Shown here piece by piece: positions 1-8,203 of a stretch of 16,440 nt of DNA. The stretch's first letter is position 1. Every line of letters starts with the position of its first letter. Below the pieces are notes generated by a model. It searched no databases. It was not told where the DNA came from and saw nothing but the letters and a program-made list of their open reading frames with translations. Origin of the DNA: Ectocarpus siliculosus (lineage: Eukaryota; Sar; Phaeophyceae; Ectocarpales; Ectocarpaceae); the NCBI GenBank assembly GCA_000310025.1, contig FN648778.1:24680-41119 (forward strand). The letters run 5' to 3'. The position numbers were made by a program, and so were the translations under genes.

Positions 1-898
1 TGGGGGGGGGGGGGGGGGTGAAAGCATTGCGGTTGGAAGAAGGAAGTTTGATTAAGTCGGGGTGAACTGAACTACGGTAGTCTATGCTGGGTAGAATGCA
101 TTCAAGGAAGGCTTGTCCGTTCCTCGAGAGCAGCCCAGAAAATCCCAAGACTTCATCTGCGATATAATACCTTTGGGCAGTATGAAGCATAAACGTTCTT
201 TGGAGACGATGAATCCTTCTGCTACAGAGCTGCGGAGGCAAGACCAATCGCGTGTAACGCTAGCAAATACAAATACGGTTGTGCCCCGGTTGGGCTCCGT
301 GTATCAAAATTTGGGGGTGCCTCGCGATTGTTGGGGCACCGGTTATGTGTATCACCATATATCAAAACCAAATACCCGGCTACAAGACAGGTGGAACCGG
401 AACTGGCCGGGAATTCCCAGGACCGGGTACCCGCTAGCGGGTGCAAGGGTCTGTCTGCCCCAGCCGGGGCACAAACCAATATACAAGCCACGAGGCATGA
501 ATCGGAACACCCGCGATGCTTACCGAGTAAAACTTGATGGTCTTCCAGCCCCACACGACCAGCTGGTGTGTAATCTGGTCTATGGTGTCCCCGTCACAAT
601 CTACGTCTCTGGCGCTGTATCCCGCGCCTGCGGCGATCCCGCATCGAATCGAAACACACACACGCGCGCTTGGAGTGTTAGGGGTACACAGCGGAGGTTG
701 GCACTGCGCGGTCCGATTTTCTCAAGGGGGGTCGGTCGCTAGAAACTGTTTTGGATAGGGTGTAGGTTCGAGTTTCGAGCGTGGCTCTTTGAGAGAGATT
801 CTCCACCAAAGCAGTGCATGATCAGCGGTGGGTCCAAGGTCAGACCCATCGAGAGCCAGCCGTGCGTGTCCACAACTTCCAAGTATAGGCGTTTATTG
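1..898 (-). CDS. Candidate multi-exon gene, 3' part cut by the left edge, unknown product
   Basis: I do not recognise the family. On the minus strand three open blocks join in phase. Exon 898-807 contains LYLEVVDTHGWLSMGLTL and ends at TTTG|GTGGAG (phase 1, a moderate donor). Exon 627-524 has acceptor GATCGCCGCAG and strong donor TCG|GTAAGC; it encodes 34 codons including ARDVDCDGD, HQLVVWGWKT and IKFYS. Exon 229-1 has acceptor TTGCCTCCGCAG, is phase 0, and stays open for 76 codons to the window edge, with YYIADEVLGFSGLLS and FLECILPSIDYRS. The two complete introns are 179 and 294 bp. The left exon may end early at AAAG|GTATTA near 168, which would avoid reading through the poly-C run. The 5' border at 898 is the weakest point; the frame is open to 921 without an ATG, so more exons should lie upstream. 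DVDCDGD is an acidic Asp/Gly motif like those in FG-GAP or calcium-binding loops, but the rest does not confirm such a domain. Confidence 0.35.
2..18. repeat. poly-G tract, 17 bases
   Basis: Seventeen consecutive G. It is the longest of many G or C homopolymers in the window. On the minus strand it would read as a proline run if the left-edge exon continued to the edge. That is unlikely in conserved coding sequence, so the exon may end before this tract. Confidence 0.95.
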
Positions 899-2174
899 CT
901 ATGCCTTTTGTTGCGGCACAATCATGCCTTAACAATCGAGTGTTGAACGATGCTGACAAGAACTTCTAGAGCTGCAGTTCTAGCTCGGTCGGTGGGGTGA
1001 GGGTAAACATGGAAACCCGGGGGAGGCGCGGGGGGGGCAGGGGGGGGCGCATCAATGCCGTGTGCGACGGACTGTTCCGGCGAAAAATCGAAAAGGAAGG
1101 ACACGGGCCTGCGACTTTCTTTCAAGGGAACCGTTCGCGGAGAAACTCCAACGTCATGTCAAGCCTCGCCGGCACCATCGGCGCTCGGGCGGTCGATGAA
1201 CATGTTCGTGGCAACGGCAATGACTGCTGCCCGGAGGTGGAATACGCGAGTCATAGTTGCGATATAGACATAATAAGATCAAGCTATCCGCGTATGCCTC
1301 GTCACCGAGGTAGCCCTCTGGATGAGCCCAGAAGGTGTGTTTGTGTTCCTTTTGCAAACGACGCTGCACAATGGGGAGGGCTCACTTTTCTAGCCGTTGT
1401 GCCGGGGGCAAGACAACCCAGCCATGGGGGGGGGGGGACGTCTTGCTTGCTCTGTCTTTTGACCGATGGCCACACATCACACCAAACAATCGACCGCATT
1501 TCTTTTCTTCAGAGAGGGCGAAGAGCCATGGAGGTACAGACACAAGTGCAGGCGTTCCGACGGCACCCGCCTTGCTTCCTTACCGACTTGCAGCGTAAAT
1601 GTTGCTCACTTTCTCTCTCTCTCTCTCTCTTCTCTTGTCCGTCCCTCTCGGAACGTTTCAATCGCCAGCAGTAACGGCAGTACTGAAGTAGTATGTGTGT
1701 CGCTGGGTCTTTTGTTGTCTGGTGTTTGTGCTTCCTGCTATTTCGTTCAAGAATGGTGATTTCCAAGTACTTCCGTGGTAACCATCACGTACAGGTTTTT
1801 TCTCTTGTCTTTTGTGTCTACTCTTATGTCCGGTCGTCATTCAGACACCTGGCCTACTTCTTCAGCTCCTCCTACTACTAGCATGTGTGTAGCCGGTGCA
1901 ACTCAGTAACAAACCACCATCGGGAATACTACTTCCGCCTGCCTCACAATCTCTTCTCCGGTTACCTTTGGCCAACCGAAACCGAACGTGCGCATGCGTA
2001 CAGTATGCATACCTGGTACACCTGTTGTGGTTACACAAAGGGTCGAGGAAGTAGGTCGGTCGATGAATCTTACCTACATGGTCCTGCACTTCAATAGCGT
2101 CCTTGAACACCTATTCGACCGTACTGTGCACTTTTGAGATTATATCGTTTCCTCTCCTGCCCCGTTTTGCGTAT
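899..2174. other. Interval between two minus-strand gene models; scattered possible exons only
   Basis: I cannot assemble a gene here. On the minus strand there are some good donor sites: AG|GTAAGA near 2073 after a short frame reading VFKDAIEVQDHV, AAAA|GTGAGC near 1385 after a 38-codon frame starting with ATG at 1499, and CCT|GTACGT near 1792 after an ATG frame from 1840. They could be 5' exons of the left-edge gene, but I found no consistent chain. G tracts sit at 1030-1037, 1040-1047 and 1426-1437. A plus-strand frame with ATG at 1009 is open to 1674 (221 codons), but it runs through the CT repeat and has no other sign of coding. Confidence 0.4.
1612..1635. repeat. (TC)n microsatellite
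   Basis: A pure TC dinucleotide run from 1612 to 1630 continues imperfectly to about 1635. Confidence 0.95.
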
Positions 2175-2954
2175 TCATGCCAACTCTTCCGGCGGCCCTT
2201 TCCACGCGGGCGAGAGAGGTATGTCAGGGGAGCGAGGCACTGGTGCTTTCCAGATTAGTGCGGGTGGTGCAAAGGAGTTCGGGAGAAGGAAAATCTCCTT
2301 GAAGTTGGCATAAAAAACGACCGAATCTACAGCAGTTTTGTCTGGTTAGTGAGAGCCGGGCTCCCGTCATTCCGTGGACCCCCCAAAATAGAGCTTACCG
2401 ATGATGGCATCAGCGTCTGTCGCCTGGGCCGACGTCATGGCGAAGCAACAAGCTCCCCCAACCAGAGCTGCTGCTACGATAGCGACTGCAGTCTTGCGGT
2501 CGGGGTAAAACCTGCCAGGACGGACGGAAATAAGCCACCCACAAGCGAGAGGGGGATGAAGTCTTTGTTTGTGCCCCCCCCGCATACCGCAGTGGCCCAC
2601 AAGGATAAGAGAACCCCCACCCGGCGAACGAATGTGCCAATAGCGCCTTGTTTTCAGTCTCGGTACATCACACGACACGAGCGAGCCAGGCTGAGCACCT
2701 ACACCTCATTTCCTCTCGCCGGCAGGCTCACCCCCCTCTCCCTGAACCGGAACTTCCGCCCGAGAACAAGACAACAAGTTTAGACTTGCTGGACCACGTA
2801 TGTATACCACATCACAACAACAACGATGACGACGACAATCGCCCCGTGAAAGCACGCCACGTGTCACGGCTACGATCCCTCTCCCTCCTACGTGGGCGCA
2901 CCTTGGGAAGCATGCGGTCGGCGCCGTGTGGTTTGAACCGTGGACGTTCGACAT
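2175..2954 (-). CDS. Three-exon gene for a 105-residue single-pass membrane protein, unknown family
   Basis: Exons 2954-2902, 2511-2399 and 2326-2175 on the minus strand. The ATG at 2954 starts MSNVHGSNHTAPTACFP. Exon 1 ends CCCAAG|GTGCGC (phase 2, weak donor). Intron 1 (390 bp) ends CGTCCTGGCAG. Exon 2 starts with FYPDRK, then a hydrophobic stretch of about 22 residues (TAVAIVAAALVGGACCFAMT), and ends ATCATCG|GTAAGC (phase 1, strong). Intron 2 is only 72 bp, with a CTCACTAACC branch-point-like site and TGCTGTAG acceptor. Exon 3 encodes FYANFKEIFLLPNSFAPP, a Pro-rich tail with IWKAPVPRSPDIPLSPAWK, and stops at TGA. All phases match. The protein has one predicted membrane helix at about residues 25-46, preceded by Arg and Lys, and a Pro/aromatic C-terminal half. 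Location (mitochondrion, ER or plastid) cannot be told. It is not a family I recognise, and the reading could be a fortunate chain of open frames, although the phase agreement and residue make-up argue for a real gene. Confidence 0.5.
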
Positions 2955-3631
2955 CTGGTGTCTGATCTTGGGAAAAACTCAATGATCTGTTTTCAAGAGA
3001 GAGCGACACGCACGCAATGCGCGAAAAAAGAGATGGATGTACAACAGCCAATGGCACGAAAAATAACAAAAAAAAAACAGGGGGAGCAAGAACAATCATT
3101 GGTAGGGCTATCGCATGCTGCAAGAATGAGGTTGTCCGAGCTGCACGTGCCCCCGATCAACACAGCGGTCAATCCATCCCCCTCCCGGCTACCAGACAAC
3201 ACAAAGGGGGGGGGGGAGGGACTTGTCACAAAAATGGAGGATGGAGGGGCTGCGGCCGGAGTGCTCCGCGACTTCTACCGGCCAAGAGGCGACCCATTCT
3301 TTGCCTCAAACTGCCGCATGTGCTATGTTGTACGCATACATCAGTGTTGATCGGTTTCTCGTGCACACGCGCCCCCCTGCAGAGATGAAACTGCCGGGCA
3401 CAGTTGAAAGGCTAACGCACCCCAACTCACACGACAGGCGCTGAAAAAGACAACCGCAGCTACATGTAGTATGTAGGGAAGGCAATAGAGGCACACTCAC
3501 GCACGATAACACGCGCCAATAGGGGGGAGGGAAAAATAAGGGCGGGTTAGCCAGTTAGCACAAAGAGTAAATCAATCGGACGCGATTGATTGTAGACAGC
3601 CTCGTCCATGGTCTTGTCTGTCGCGAATATA
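2955..3631. other. Upstream flank of the membrane-protein gene; no supported gene
   Basis: This interval would hold the 5' leader and promoter of the minus-strand gene starting at 2954. It contains an A10 run (3068-3077) and a G11 run (3206-3216). Open frames exist on both strands but none has convincing splice sites or protein features. I see no clear TATA box. Confidence 0.5.
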
Positions 3632-3748
3632 GAACGTCGGGTGTGTGGGTCAGCTGGGGTCGGCGCACTCCTGCCTCTGTAGACATCTCGAGGCAATCTA
3701 CAGAGGCAGGAGTGCGCCGAGCCCGGCTGCACCACACACCCGACGTTC
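3632..3748. repeat. Near-perfect hairpin, 52-bp arms and 13-nt loop
   Basis: Positions 3632-3683 pair with 3697-3748 around the loop CATCTCGAGGCAA. The inner 19 bp of the stem and the outer 17 bp are perfect; only four mismatches lie in the middle of the arms, and one of them is a G-U wobble if the plus strand is transcribed. Transcribed from either strand it would give a long stem-loop of pre-miRNA size. It could equally be a short palindromic (foldback) element. It lies between two minus-strand gene models, about 160 bp beyond the stop of the small gene at 3908. The sequence shows the structure; the function is not known. Confidence 0.9.
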
Positions 3749-3907
3749 GGGGTGTGCCGGGGCATGGACCCACTTCTTGCACGACGCACAAGCCCAAGAG
3801 GCTGTGATAAAGATGTTGGAACGATGTTTGTTATTGACCACCTGCCCAAACACAGAACCGTTTACAAACAACTTAGATGCTTGTACCAGTCAACACAGAC
3901 TCGCACG

Positions 3908-4111
3908 TTATCTCCGGCTCTCTGTATCTCGTTCTTGTCCCTCCTCTCTCCTCTCAGCAGACAACACTTCCTCGATTGTGTACAATACAGCAGAATTACT
4001 GTACCGTGTAAATGTCGTCTTATCCTTCCTGTCTTCAGGATCGTTCTCCGCTCTGCTCAAGAACACGCCGGGCGCTACTTTTGTTTGATGGGGAGAAAAC
4101 ACACGCAGCAC

Positions 4112-4154
<43 letters not shown>

Positions 4155-4229
4155 GCGTGGCTTACCAATCGGTAGACTACGGTAGTTCGCTCGAAGAAAA
4201 ACCTTGCTTGCTTCGACCAGCAGCGTCAT
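3908..4229 (-). CDS. Candidate two-exon small gene, 76 residues, unknown product
   Basis: Exon 1 is 4229-4166: ATG (with an in-frame TGA two codons upstream) then TLLVEASKVFLRANYRSLPI, ending ATTG|GTAAGC, a strong phase-1 donor. The intron (4165-4075, 91 bp) consists largely of a CT repeat followed by a TTTTCTCCCC tract and ends AAAGTAG. Exon 2 is 4074-3908 and contains PGVFLSRAENDPEDRKDK, FTRYSNSAVLYTIEEVLS and a charged tail rich in Glu and Arg, then TAA. The N-terminal helix with basic and hydrophobic residues could suit a small mitochondrial or assembly-factor protein, but there is no recognisable motif. A second ATG cluster just upstream in another frame weakens the start choice. The opposite strand is also open across this interval (3752-4285), so this is a tentative call. 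Confidence 0.3.
4114..4151. repeat. (AG)19 microsatellite
   Basis: Nineteen uninterrupted AG units. On the minus strand this is a CT-rich stretch inside the proposed intron of the small gene at 3908-4229, where it would extend the polypyrimidine tract before the acceptor. Length change here could affect splicing if that gene is real. Confidence 0.95.
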
Positions 4230-5157
4230 CGCTCACACACACCGGCATCATCATCGTTCGTATCGGATGGGATGTGTGTGCCTGAATGTGGCTTGGGTGC
4301 TTGATGCGTATACGCTGGAACCTCTCGGCGGAAAGAAATCGGACAAACCTCATCACCTGCTTGCTGCTGAAAGAAGGAGGTCCACGAGAAATGCGATGGT
4401 TGAAATCGTTTTCTGTGTTTGTTATGGACACCGCTACTCAGCTGTAGTTGTTCAAGGTTGAAGGTGGGGTGTTGTGGTCTGTGGGTTGCTGTTGCTTGCT
4501 GATCTCCGAACATTCCTAAAAGCGAAACAGAACTTTGGGACAATCCGTACTGCTGCTGTGAGTAGTTTCCTCGCGTCTCTAACCTTCACAGTACAGCAGT
4601 TAATCGCCCTACATATATCAACATCTACGTATACGTACCAACCTTCCCCGTGGTCGGCTGCCATTGACTCGTGGCCTCTATAGCCATTACACGCTGAACG
4701 GGGAACAAACAACCGGGCAACTGGGGGATGCGATGGGTTAGAGCCCACAGGAGTGCTGCAAGCATTACTGTAGGTGCTTGGTGCTTGGTGCGTGGTGCAC
4801 ATCGGCTTCGCATTCTTTTTTTTTTTTAATATGACACAACGAATCCATCTTTATCATAGAGTCTGAGACAGATTAGCAATGAATTCATAGCGTCTGAAAG
4901 TACCTGTGTCTACGGTTTCCCAGACAGCATATAGGGACATCTCCTCTGCGGGTAACAGGCTCAACAAGACAGTTTCTCCCATTTCGTTCTGCCGCTGTTG
5001 ACATGTTTTTCCGCTTCGATACCAACATGGTAACCTGTCCACGTTGTGTCGTATACTGATCTGCGATGATCCGTATCTATATGTACTGCCCCCCTGTTGC
5101 CCCCCTGCTGTCGTGTACCCTGCTCTGCTCTCTTGTTGCCGGCGTCGGTTTCGCAAT
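4230..5157. other. No supported gene; Gln-rich frame and A/T homopolymer
   Basis: On the minus strand a Gln-rich frame (YSQQQYGLSQ near 4560, then FGDQQATATHRPQHPTF) is open from about 4580 to 4226 and has a plausible donor GCAG|GTGATG near 4372, but no partner exon fits well. A minus-strand frame ending at 4854 contains ETVLLSLLPAEEMSLYAVWE; just beyond it a good acceptor (GCTAATCTGTCTCAG) opens a short frame ending LYDKDGFVVSY-stop, directly followed by an A12 run (T12 at 4816-4827 on the plus strand). I cannot build a complete gene from these. Confidence 0.35.
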
Positions 5158-6003
5158 ATGGATGCAGGCATACAGGCAGGCATCAGGCATCAGTCATGTG
5201 CGTCGCCTCTCCGAGCCATCTCCGAACCCGAACGGTTACACATGCAGACCACAGGTGACGCAAGATACCACCCCCCCCCACTGGACCGAATTTTCAAAGC
5301 TCACAGCAAACAGGGTGGCTGTTCCTAAAGTGGCGACGTTGGGAACCATCTCACGTCGAAGTCTTTCTGAACGAGCATTCATTGAGTTTTCGCGCCCTCT
5401 TGTTCGTGGAGTAGTAGAGCTTTGAATATTGGTTAAAGGGTGTGTGGTATCGTTTTCACCTACGGTACTTGACGGTACGCAAAGTAACGGGTAGATATGT
5501 TTTTTCGGGAGAGAACCTTATAGATGTACCGAAGGATGTTCTACTTGCTCTTGAATATTCAGAAAACAATCGGCTCAACTTGCGACACCTTGCAGCTGGC
5601 GGTGCAGCCACGCCAGATGGAGAGAGTTCGTCCTCGCAGCAGTGAGTGTGCCATTGCCCACAAGGAAGACCGAGAGAGAGAATAAGGAGTTCCGAACGAG
5701 TCCAAACTGGCCGCCCCTGAGTAGGCCATCCTCCTCCTCTGTGAAAATAATCCAACAGTTAGCATCAGTCCCGGTGAGTTCGTATGACGTGTGTACAGCG
5801 CGGCACTTTGATTTCGCTCCCCCCCGCATTTCTTTCTGGATGAACTTGAATAAACCAACGGATTTTTTTCGGGGGCGAACCCGTCAGGGTCCGTCACACA
5901 CAGCAGCGCTTTTAAGCACATCCCAACGAACGCCCAGAAAGCCAGAGTTTGCGCCCGATCTTCAGAAGCAGTGGCCTCTTTCTTCGATGAAAATGGTGTG
6001 TAG
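5158..6003 (+). CDS. Candidate three-exon gene, 117 residues, unknown; overlaps a minus-strand model
   Basis: Exons 5158-5254, 5485-5641 and 5904-6003. The ATG at 5158 begins MDAGIQAGIRHQ. Donor ACAG|GTGACG is phase 1. Exon 2 follows acceptor ACGCAAAG and contains RYVFSGENLIDVPKDVLLA, LEYSENNRLNLRHLAAGG and a Ser-rich end; its donor AGCA|GTGAGTG is strong apart from the preceding base and is phase 2. Exon 3 follows CACACACAG, reads SAFKHIPTNAQKARVC and AVASFFDENGV, and ends TAG. All phases agree and the residue make-up is protein-like, but the first acceptor has a poor pyrimidine tract and I recognise no domain. The second and third exons lie opposite the open frame of the minus-strand model at 5559-6266, so at most one of the two is likely to be right. 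Confidence 0.22.
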
Positions 6004-6266
6004 ATAGCGTACGACGTAGCCTCGAGTGTTTGTCGTTGTTTGCCTCTTCGTTGTGTTTCTGGTATTCTCCCCGCAATACGATTTTGTTGGCTAGCAACAG
6101 ATGAAGGCGCTGGTGGGCGCTTACCCCTTACCGTCAGCGACGCGTATCCTTTCTATGATACTCTCCTACAACTATCTGCCGATAGAAAAGCGGTCCGAGG
6201 TTGTTGAGTAACAGGAAAGGCGATTTCTTTTCAGGTAGTTTCACAGCGGAGCTCGTCGTGTGCTTG
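5559..6266 (-). CDS. Candidate gene 3' part, two exons, unknown product
   Basis: The 3' exon (6090-5559) has a good acceptor, CATCTGTTGCTAG, and stays open for 176 codons to a TGA; the same frame is free of stops for about 197 codons, among the longest in the window. It includes AFWAFVGMCLKALLC and a Ser/Arg-rich middle. The preceding exon (6266-6162) has acceptor GGATGGATGCAG after a long T-rich stretch, and encodes AVKLPEKKSPFLLLNNL and GPLFYRQIVVG; its donor GA|GTATCA is weak but phase 2 fits. An alternative is a 34-bp exon with the strong donor ACG|GTAAGG (6173-6133 region, reading SIIERIRVAD) joined at the same 6090 acceptor in another frame that ends at 5912. I know no relative. The 5' end is not found, and the call competes with the plus-strand model at 5158-6003. 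Confidence 0.25.
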
Positions 6267-7199
6267 CTGCATCCATCCGCAAAAAGCCGACGGAGAAAAA
6301 TTACTAATAATTTTTACGACCCCCTGGCGGTTTTGTGATCCACCCCCCCTGTTTGGCAGATGTGGACCATGGCCAGCCTTGTTCGCCAAAGGCATGACAA
6401 AGGAGGTGAGAAAGGTTTTCCGAAGCCAAACATGTGATATTTACGTGGTATCATTTGTTCATAAGTCTTCCCTCGTCTTGCTGACTGGGAAGTTGTGTTC
6501 AAGCATCGGCCGCAAGCTGGGGGGGGCGGCGGTGGTGGGTTCCTCCGGAAAAGTTCAACTTCGCAAAATAGAACGGAACGATCTTCACGCTTTTCTTTCT
6601 GCTGCATCCATACTACAAAATCAGCACGTGGCAGCTTCTGATCGTTGCTAGGGTCGGGGTCACAGCCGTACGCGCGGGGGCCACACGTATGTCTGCCCGG
6701 GGCATTGCGCACCCGGAGCAATAATAATGTGGTCGGTTGCCCGAGATGTTGTCCCACGTTGCATGCGGAGGAATCAGAGCAGAAAAAAGCCCCAAAATGC
6801 TTGCAGTGACACGTAGTTTGTGCCGCCAGCTGTTTCCAGCTGAGGCACGTAAATAGACGTCACGTCTACGTGCACACACACCGCATACAACCCGCCTTTT
6901 TGTTTCGAGGACCGTACGCAAGAAGCATCGGAAAACCCACGCTTCCCAGCCGCGACTATCAATTATCGCTCCCTGGGTTCTGTTCGACACTGCATAAACT
7001 TGTTATGTACGGACCAACTCCGTTATTGGAGGGGGAGGGTGACGGAAGCACTTGCCTCACGCGATGAAAACATGAGAGCAGCGGTGGTGTCGCATATGGT
7101 TTAGGGTGAGGTTAGCTGCTTGCTGTGGTGTGTGTATGGAATTCAGCTCACATGCGAAACAAATTGAAACCGCGTGTGCTCCACCTCGAGAACCCATTT

Positions 7200-7210
7200 A
7201 CTACGGTAGT
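7200..7210. repeat. Palindrome ACTACGGTAGT, one of five CTACNGTAG sites
   Basis: The core CTACNGTAG occurs exactly at 72-80, 4177-4185, 7201-7209, 8985-8993 and 12717-12725, usually flanked by A or G before and T after. Several near matches are also present. Five exact hits are many more than the fraction of one expected by chance in a window of this size. The role is unknown. Confidence 0.8.
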
Positions 7211-7536
7211 CGTTATTTGCATGGGGCGAACGGTGCGTTGTTTACACGGATGTACTGGCTGTGTACAACCCGAAGGGTGCTGAAACAGCATGCGGGTTGT
7301 CCAGCAGGTGGTATGAAATCTAAACTTCAACTTCTGTAGAACTACGGTCGGCTTCCACGACGCTTCTTGGCGCCAACGACTCGAATCTGTAATAATTCGG
7401 TGATGAGCATGAACGACAATGACACGTAGACGTTCCAGGCCGTGTAGCAATGCAGTTGAACAAGAAGGCTCCGCTGGATACGACAGAATAGACCGGATCT
7501 GTTCTACTGGCTGCGTGTGTTCCCCGTTTCGTTTTG

Positions 7537-7550
7537 GTGGAAGCTTCCAC
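7537..7550. repeat. Perfect 14-bp palindrome GTGGAAGCTTCCAC
   Basis: The palindrome is perfect over 14 bp and lies in an interval where GGAAG and CTTCC recur. It includes GAAnnTTC, half of a heat-shock-element pattern, but without the further regularly spaced units needed to call one. Confidence 0.6.
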
Positions 7551-8095
7551 GGGAGCAACTAAAGCCTACAGACGGAAGCCCATGCGAGTTTTTTCGAAGC
7601 CTCCGTAATCTCCACGGAAGTACTTCCAGGAGGTTCATTGTCAACCTGGTGCCCTAACTTACCGGTGGAAGTGCCGCCAGACATATACAGCATCAAAATC
7701 TGACAGCTTCTGTACAGTTTACGAAAGTTCACTTCACAGAGCTTCCAAGAAAATTATCGAAAATTATCGAAGTAGGAACTTGTGTCCGAACCCCCAACCT
7801 GTTGCAAGCATAGGTTTCCAAAGCCATGAAGAGGAATCCATCTACATCGTTTATCGCTACGAGTTTACCCTCCTCCGAAGACCCTATGCACGGAGTCTAC
7901 CGTCTCCTACGACAAGATTCCTTCGATCTACGCAATGGCAAGTGACATGCCATACGAACAACCTTGGAAGCTTGGAAGCTTTGGGTTGTCGCAAGTGTCA
8001 GGACTCACACGAGAATCATGACGTCCCACACCACGGTGGCGACACTTTCATCATCATCGCGTTGTCGACCCTGCGAGACATGCTGCCACCTACTG

Positions 8096-8203
8096 CGTGC
8101 GGTTTTCTCATGAGGAGAACCCCCTGCGGTAGTCTCATGGGGGATACAGCCTCCGGTTACGTCATGAGGAATACAACCTGCGGTAACACAATCGTTGGAG
8201 AAT
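8096..8203. repeat. Four diverged tandem copies of a 27-bp unit
   Basis: Units start at 8096, 8123, 8150 and 8177, each beginning with a form of CCTGCGGT and most carrying TCATGAGG or a variant. The unit length is a multiple of three. Both strands stay open across the array: plus reads motifs such as CGSLMGDT and SGYVMRNT, and minus reads GCIPHDVTG, GCIPHETTA, GGSPHEKTA. This could be a remnant of a coding repeat or simply a minisatellite. Confidence 0.75.

Larger units (their letters stand above)
6267..8095. other. No supported gene; isolated exon-like pieces
   Basis: A 46-bp plus-strand block at 6360-6405 is framed by a strong acceptor (CCCCCCTGTTTGGCAG) and strong donor (GAG|GTGAGA), starting ATGTGGACCATG, but the next exon is unclear. 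The plus frame to 6651 includes VQLRKIERNDLHAFLS, with no further support. On the minus strand 7558-7148 is open for 136 codons and a second frame from 7550 to 7320 for 76, neither with a recognisable motif. From 7340 to 7985 GGAAG/CTTCC pairs recur, and a direct duplication AAAATTATCG occurs near 7751-7770. Confidence 0.35.

Noticed and set aside
182-742. Plus-strand 187-codon frame from ATG
   Set aside because: It runs opposite the minus-strand exon 627-524, which has strong splice sites on both sides. It has no signal peptide, domain or other support.
997-1674. Plus-strand 221-225 codon open frame
   Set aside because: Length is at the edge of chance for this window. It reads through the CT microsatellite as a Ser-Leu repeat, contains poly-Gly from G runs, and has no recognisable motif.
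2925-2945. GGTTCAAACC, resembling the B box of a tRNA gene (minus strand)
   Set aside because: There is no A box, no acceptor-stem pairing and no anticodon arm at proper spacing. It lies in exon 1 of the membrane-protein model.
7101-7107. TTTAGGG telomere-like heptamer
   Set aside because: It is a single unit with no tandem array.
8096-8203. CRISPR-like direct repeats
   Set aside because: Units are directly adjacent without unique spacers and diverge strongly, so this is a tandem repeat.
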